From an uncultured Ruminococcus sp. (GTDB lineage: Bacteria > Bacillota > Clostridia > Oscillospirales > Acutalibacteraceae): a DNA stretch of 64,000 nucleotides. A program made the translations under genes and the position numbers. This document shows, in pieces, positions 63,501 to 64,000 of the stretch (the stretch's first letter is position 1; each line of letters starts with the position of its first letter). The stretch spans positions 1 through 64,000 of the forward strand of contig CACYWT010000025.1 of the NCBI GenBank assembly GCA_902778175.1, read 5' to 3'. The notes under the pieces are model-generated. The model was not told the DNA's origin. It made no database searches and saw only the letters and a program-made list of their open reading frames with translations.

Positions 63501-64000
63501 ACCGATACGACCTGAGCCCATATCGGGATCTGATTCCCGGCAAGACCGTCCGGATAGCCCTTGCCGTCGAATTTTTCGTGATGATAACGGCAGATGTCAT
63601 AGCAGTATGTGAAATATTCGTTTCTCTCAACGCTGTCAAGCTGGTTCAGAAGATCGCAGCCCTTGACCGTATGCTCCTTCATGATATTGAATTCTTCATA
63701 AGTCAGGCGGCGCGGACTGAGCAGTATCGAATCCGGTATTGCTATCTTTCCGATATCGTGCAGTGACGAGGCGGAGGCGATAAGGTTTATTTTCTCCTCC
63801 GTCATATTATATTTGGGATATTTTACAGCCAGAGCTCTCAGCATTACCTCTGTGAATTTCTTGATACGGTGGATATGCCGTCCGGATTCAACATCACGGT
63901 ATTCGATAACGGTGCTGAGCGTATCGAGCATATCGTTATTTATTGTATTGATCTTTCTCTGCTGGAGTTTCAGAGCCTTGTTCTGCGCGAGGATCTTTGC
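60518..64000 (-). CDS. Large HD-GYP signalling protein with PAS, GGDEF-like and EAL-like parts (5' end outside)
   Basis: At least 1160 residues; the frame is still open at the window edge, with a helical AKILAQNKALKLQQRK upstream of MLDTLSTVIEYRD. That linker often follows a receiver domain. Order: HD-GYP with all metal ligands (RHIHRIKK, LHDIGKIAIPD, MKEHTVKG, YHHEKFDGKGYPDGL, ADCYDAL); a PAS-like segment; a GGDEF-fold domain with GRVEDDNF at the active site; an EAL-like fold without the EAL signature; a PAS domain; a second GGDEF fold with GRISGAQF. The last three catalytic folds look inactive, so HD-GYP phosphodiesterase of cyclic dinucleotides is the likely activity. Confidence 0.85.
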   Translation of the reverse strand, partial: AKILAQNKALKLQQRKINTINNDMLDTLSTVIEYRDVESGRHIHRIKKFTEVMLRALAVKYPKYNMTEEKINLIASASSLHDIGKIAIPDSILLSPRRLTYEEFNIMKEHTVKGCDLLNQLDSVERNEYFTYCYDICRYHHEKFDGKGYPDGLAGNQIPIWAQVVSVADCYDALTSERPYKAAFSHEQAVQMIRTGACGKFSDEMMDCFSEVLPEFKKLALEYADVNHADSSVEKGSDHKLSEDEQDTTQDLYRKMDRSDLIRTIEQQKTEMRETRRRDNEILNRVSDFVFEFDLKKDLAEERKGSFKDIFGYVPKNYNEAVTLFAGLSPDDYQSKTARTMRLENLYSEILKDNEKVVLECPLKLDGSAYSPVRCTIVPVCEDDDITSIFISIQRLVYGGNAMNSDETVTNRDSMTGLLNFSGLRIETDDYLSHAGKNGKHLLILIDIDGFRTINRQTGYRFGNEILKDIANILRSQFTDNNIIGRVEDDNFIVFLKDSPDRDENLAIVDKVFRSLHKIYSFNGRTYPEISACIGVTAYPANGKTFDELFFNSSKAVDIAKINGKDMYLFYNSNMRTSWEISSVKNELADPRKDLIRYGSYFAPVLDSAAEKVVSYEVIESSEHFGKEFNFDEMYTAMSRNSNITAFSLDSLHRVFSVIHNMEKDGLELPDISIVTIFKGKDCNVIMRAIDEILVRYPVKCSNICIDITHDMLRDMDMRQITEFTDYLKGKGFEIGVYNVGLDSINTKCFTNRMFDRITFANDFLDEISSGIIPIDILVYLIDCFTELGAKNYMPMNADEDIIRQLRMKTDIVFGIHSTDLCDEFTFREIARKEGARTDIPVLGHEKSSLVLNDRLYDEILEQTKSFIFEWSPRLDSVKFSGSFEKLYGYNPETYDFIKNIRSNPMVHPDDIKRFLEKMNFARSEGADSECLVRIYNMITDEHIWNRVHFVAVRNAAGVPVKIMAVCADVSGENEDSENTDARRDRTDYITNLYNRTATENKIKNYLYDDGAAGIHALIVAEICNFDSVEEALGKSFANAILKETADNVRELFRDSDIIGRISGAQFVIFVKGMSNIDKITEKAEAICSIMRRKFDTADGEISVFGKLGVSMYPSGGRSYEELYSTAMKSLYYAKHNISEDLVFDRNIMNTKRLNDGNKY

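Overview
The window is chromosomal DNA of a low-to-moderate GC Bacillota bacterium, most likely a Ruminococcus-like member of the Oscillospiraceae. This is inferred from gene content and order: a glgB-glgC-glgD-glgA glycogen cluster with a GlgD subunit, a secreted protein with two CBM21-like starch-binding modules, a complete S10-spc-alpha ribosomal supercluster with map, a KOW gene and infA inside it, AddAB recombination nuclease, a large single-chain PurL, a zinc-type S14, and many Gram-positive -35/-10 promoters with 17-base spacers. No rRNA, CRISPR array, prophage or intact transposase gene is present.

Layout. 1-1.9 kb: two small membrane-protein genes and a repeat-rich segment with a MITE-like element, palindromes and a tandem repeat. 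1.9-5.6 kb: purL (minus). 5.7-7.3 kb: a dispersed repeat, tandem 25-mers, a promoter, a short aromatic-rich leader ORF, an intrinsic terminator, then the DAHP synthase gene, which looks like an attenuation-controlled unit. 7.5-13.6 kb: glycogen synthesis genes, with a repeat hairpin and a second hairpin between glgD and glgA. 13.8-14.4 kb: a Ser-rich lipoprotein (minus). 14.7-30.5 kb: the ribosomal protein supercluster, from a 300-nt S10 leader to rplQ, including secY, adk (frameshifted as read), map, infA and rpoA. 30.6-32.3 kb: a sodium-coupled symporter (minus). 32.4-34.7 kb: an RlmI-type methyltransferase, rpmE and an IMPACT-family gene. 34.8-42.2 kb: a macromolecular-synthesis operon dgt-dnaG-rpoD-(sigma-like gene)-rpoD-rimM-trmD. 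42.7-48.1 kb: ptsH, uvrC, rsmD, coaD, a coiled-coil gene and an exported transglutaminase. 48.4-52.0 kb: nnr, a lipoprotein, tRNA-Ser(CGA) and prfB. 52.2-53.0 kb: the CBM21-like protein (minus). 53.3-60.5 kb: addB-addA. 60.5-64.0 kb: a large HD-GYP signalling protein (minus) running off the right edge.

The strongest candidate for something undescribed is the sigma cluster at 37.65-40.94 kb. Two complete housekeeping-type sigma-70 genes, near-identical in their promoter-recognition regions, flank a third paralogue. That paralogue keeps the core-RNA-polymerase-binding signature but has lost the residues that melt and read promoters and the region 3.2 finger, so it may act as a competitor or modulator of RNA polymerase rather than a promoter-reading sigma. 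Other notable items are the aroF leader, the broken adk reading frame inside an essential operon, a repeat family that abuts stop codons, a basic low-complexity tail on GlgB, and a c-di-GMP-type protein in which only the HD-GYP domain looks intact.
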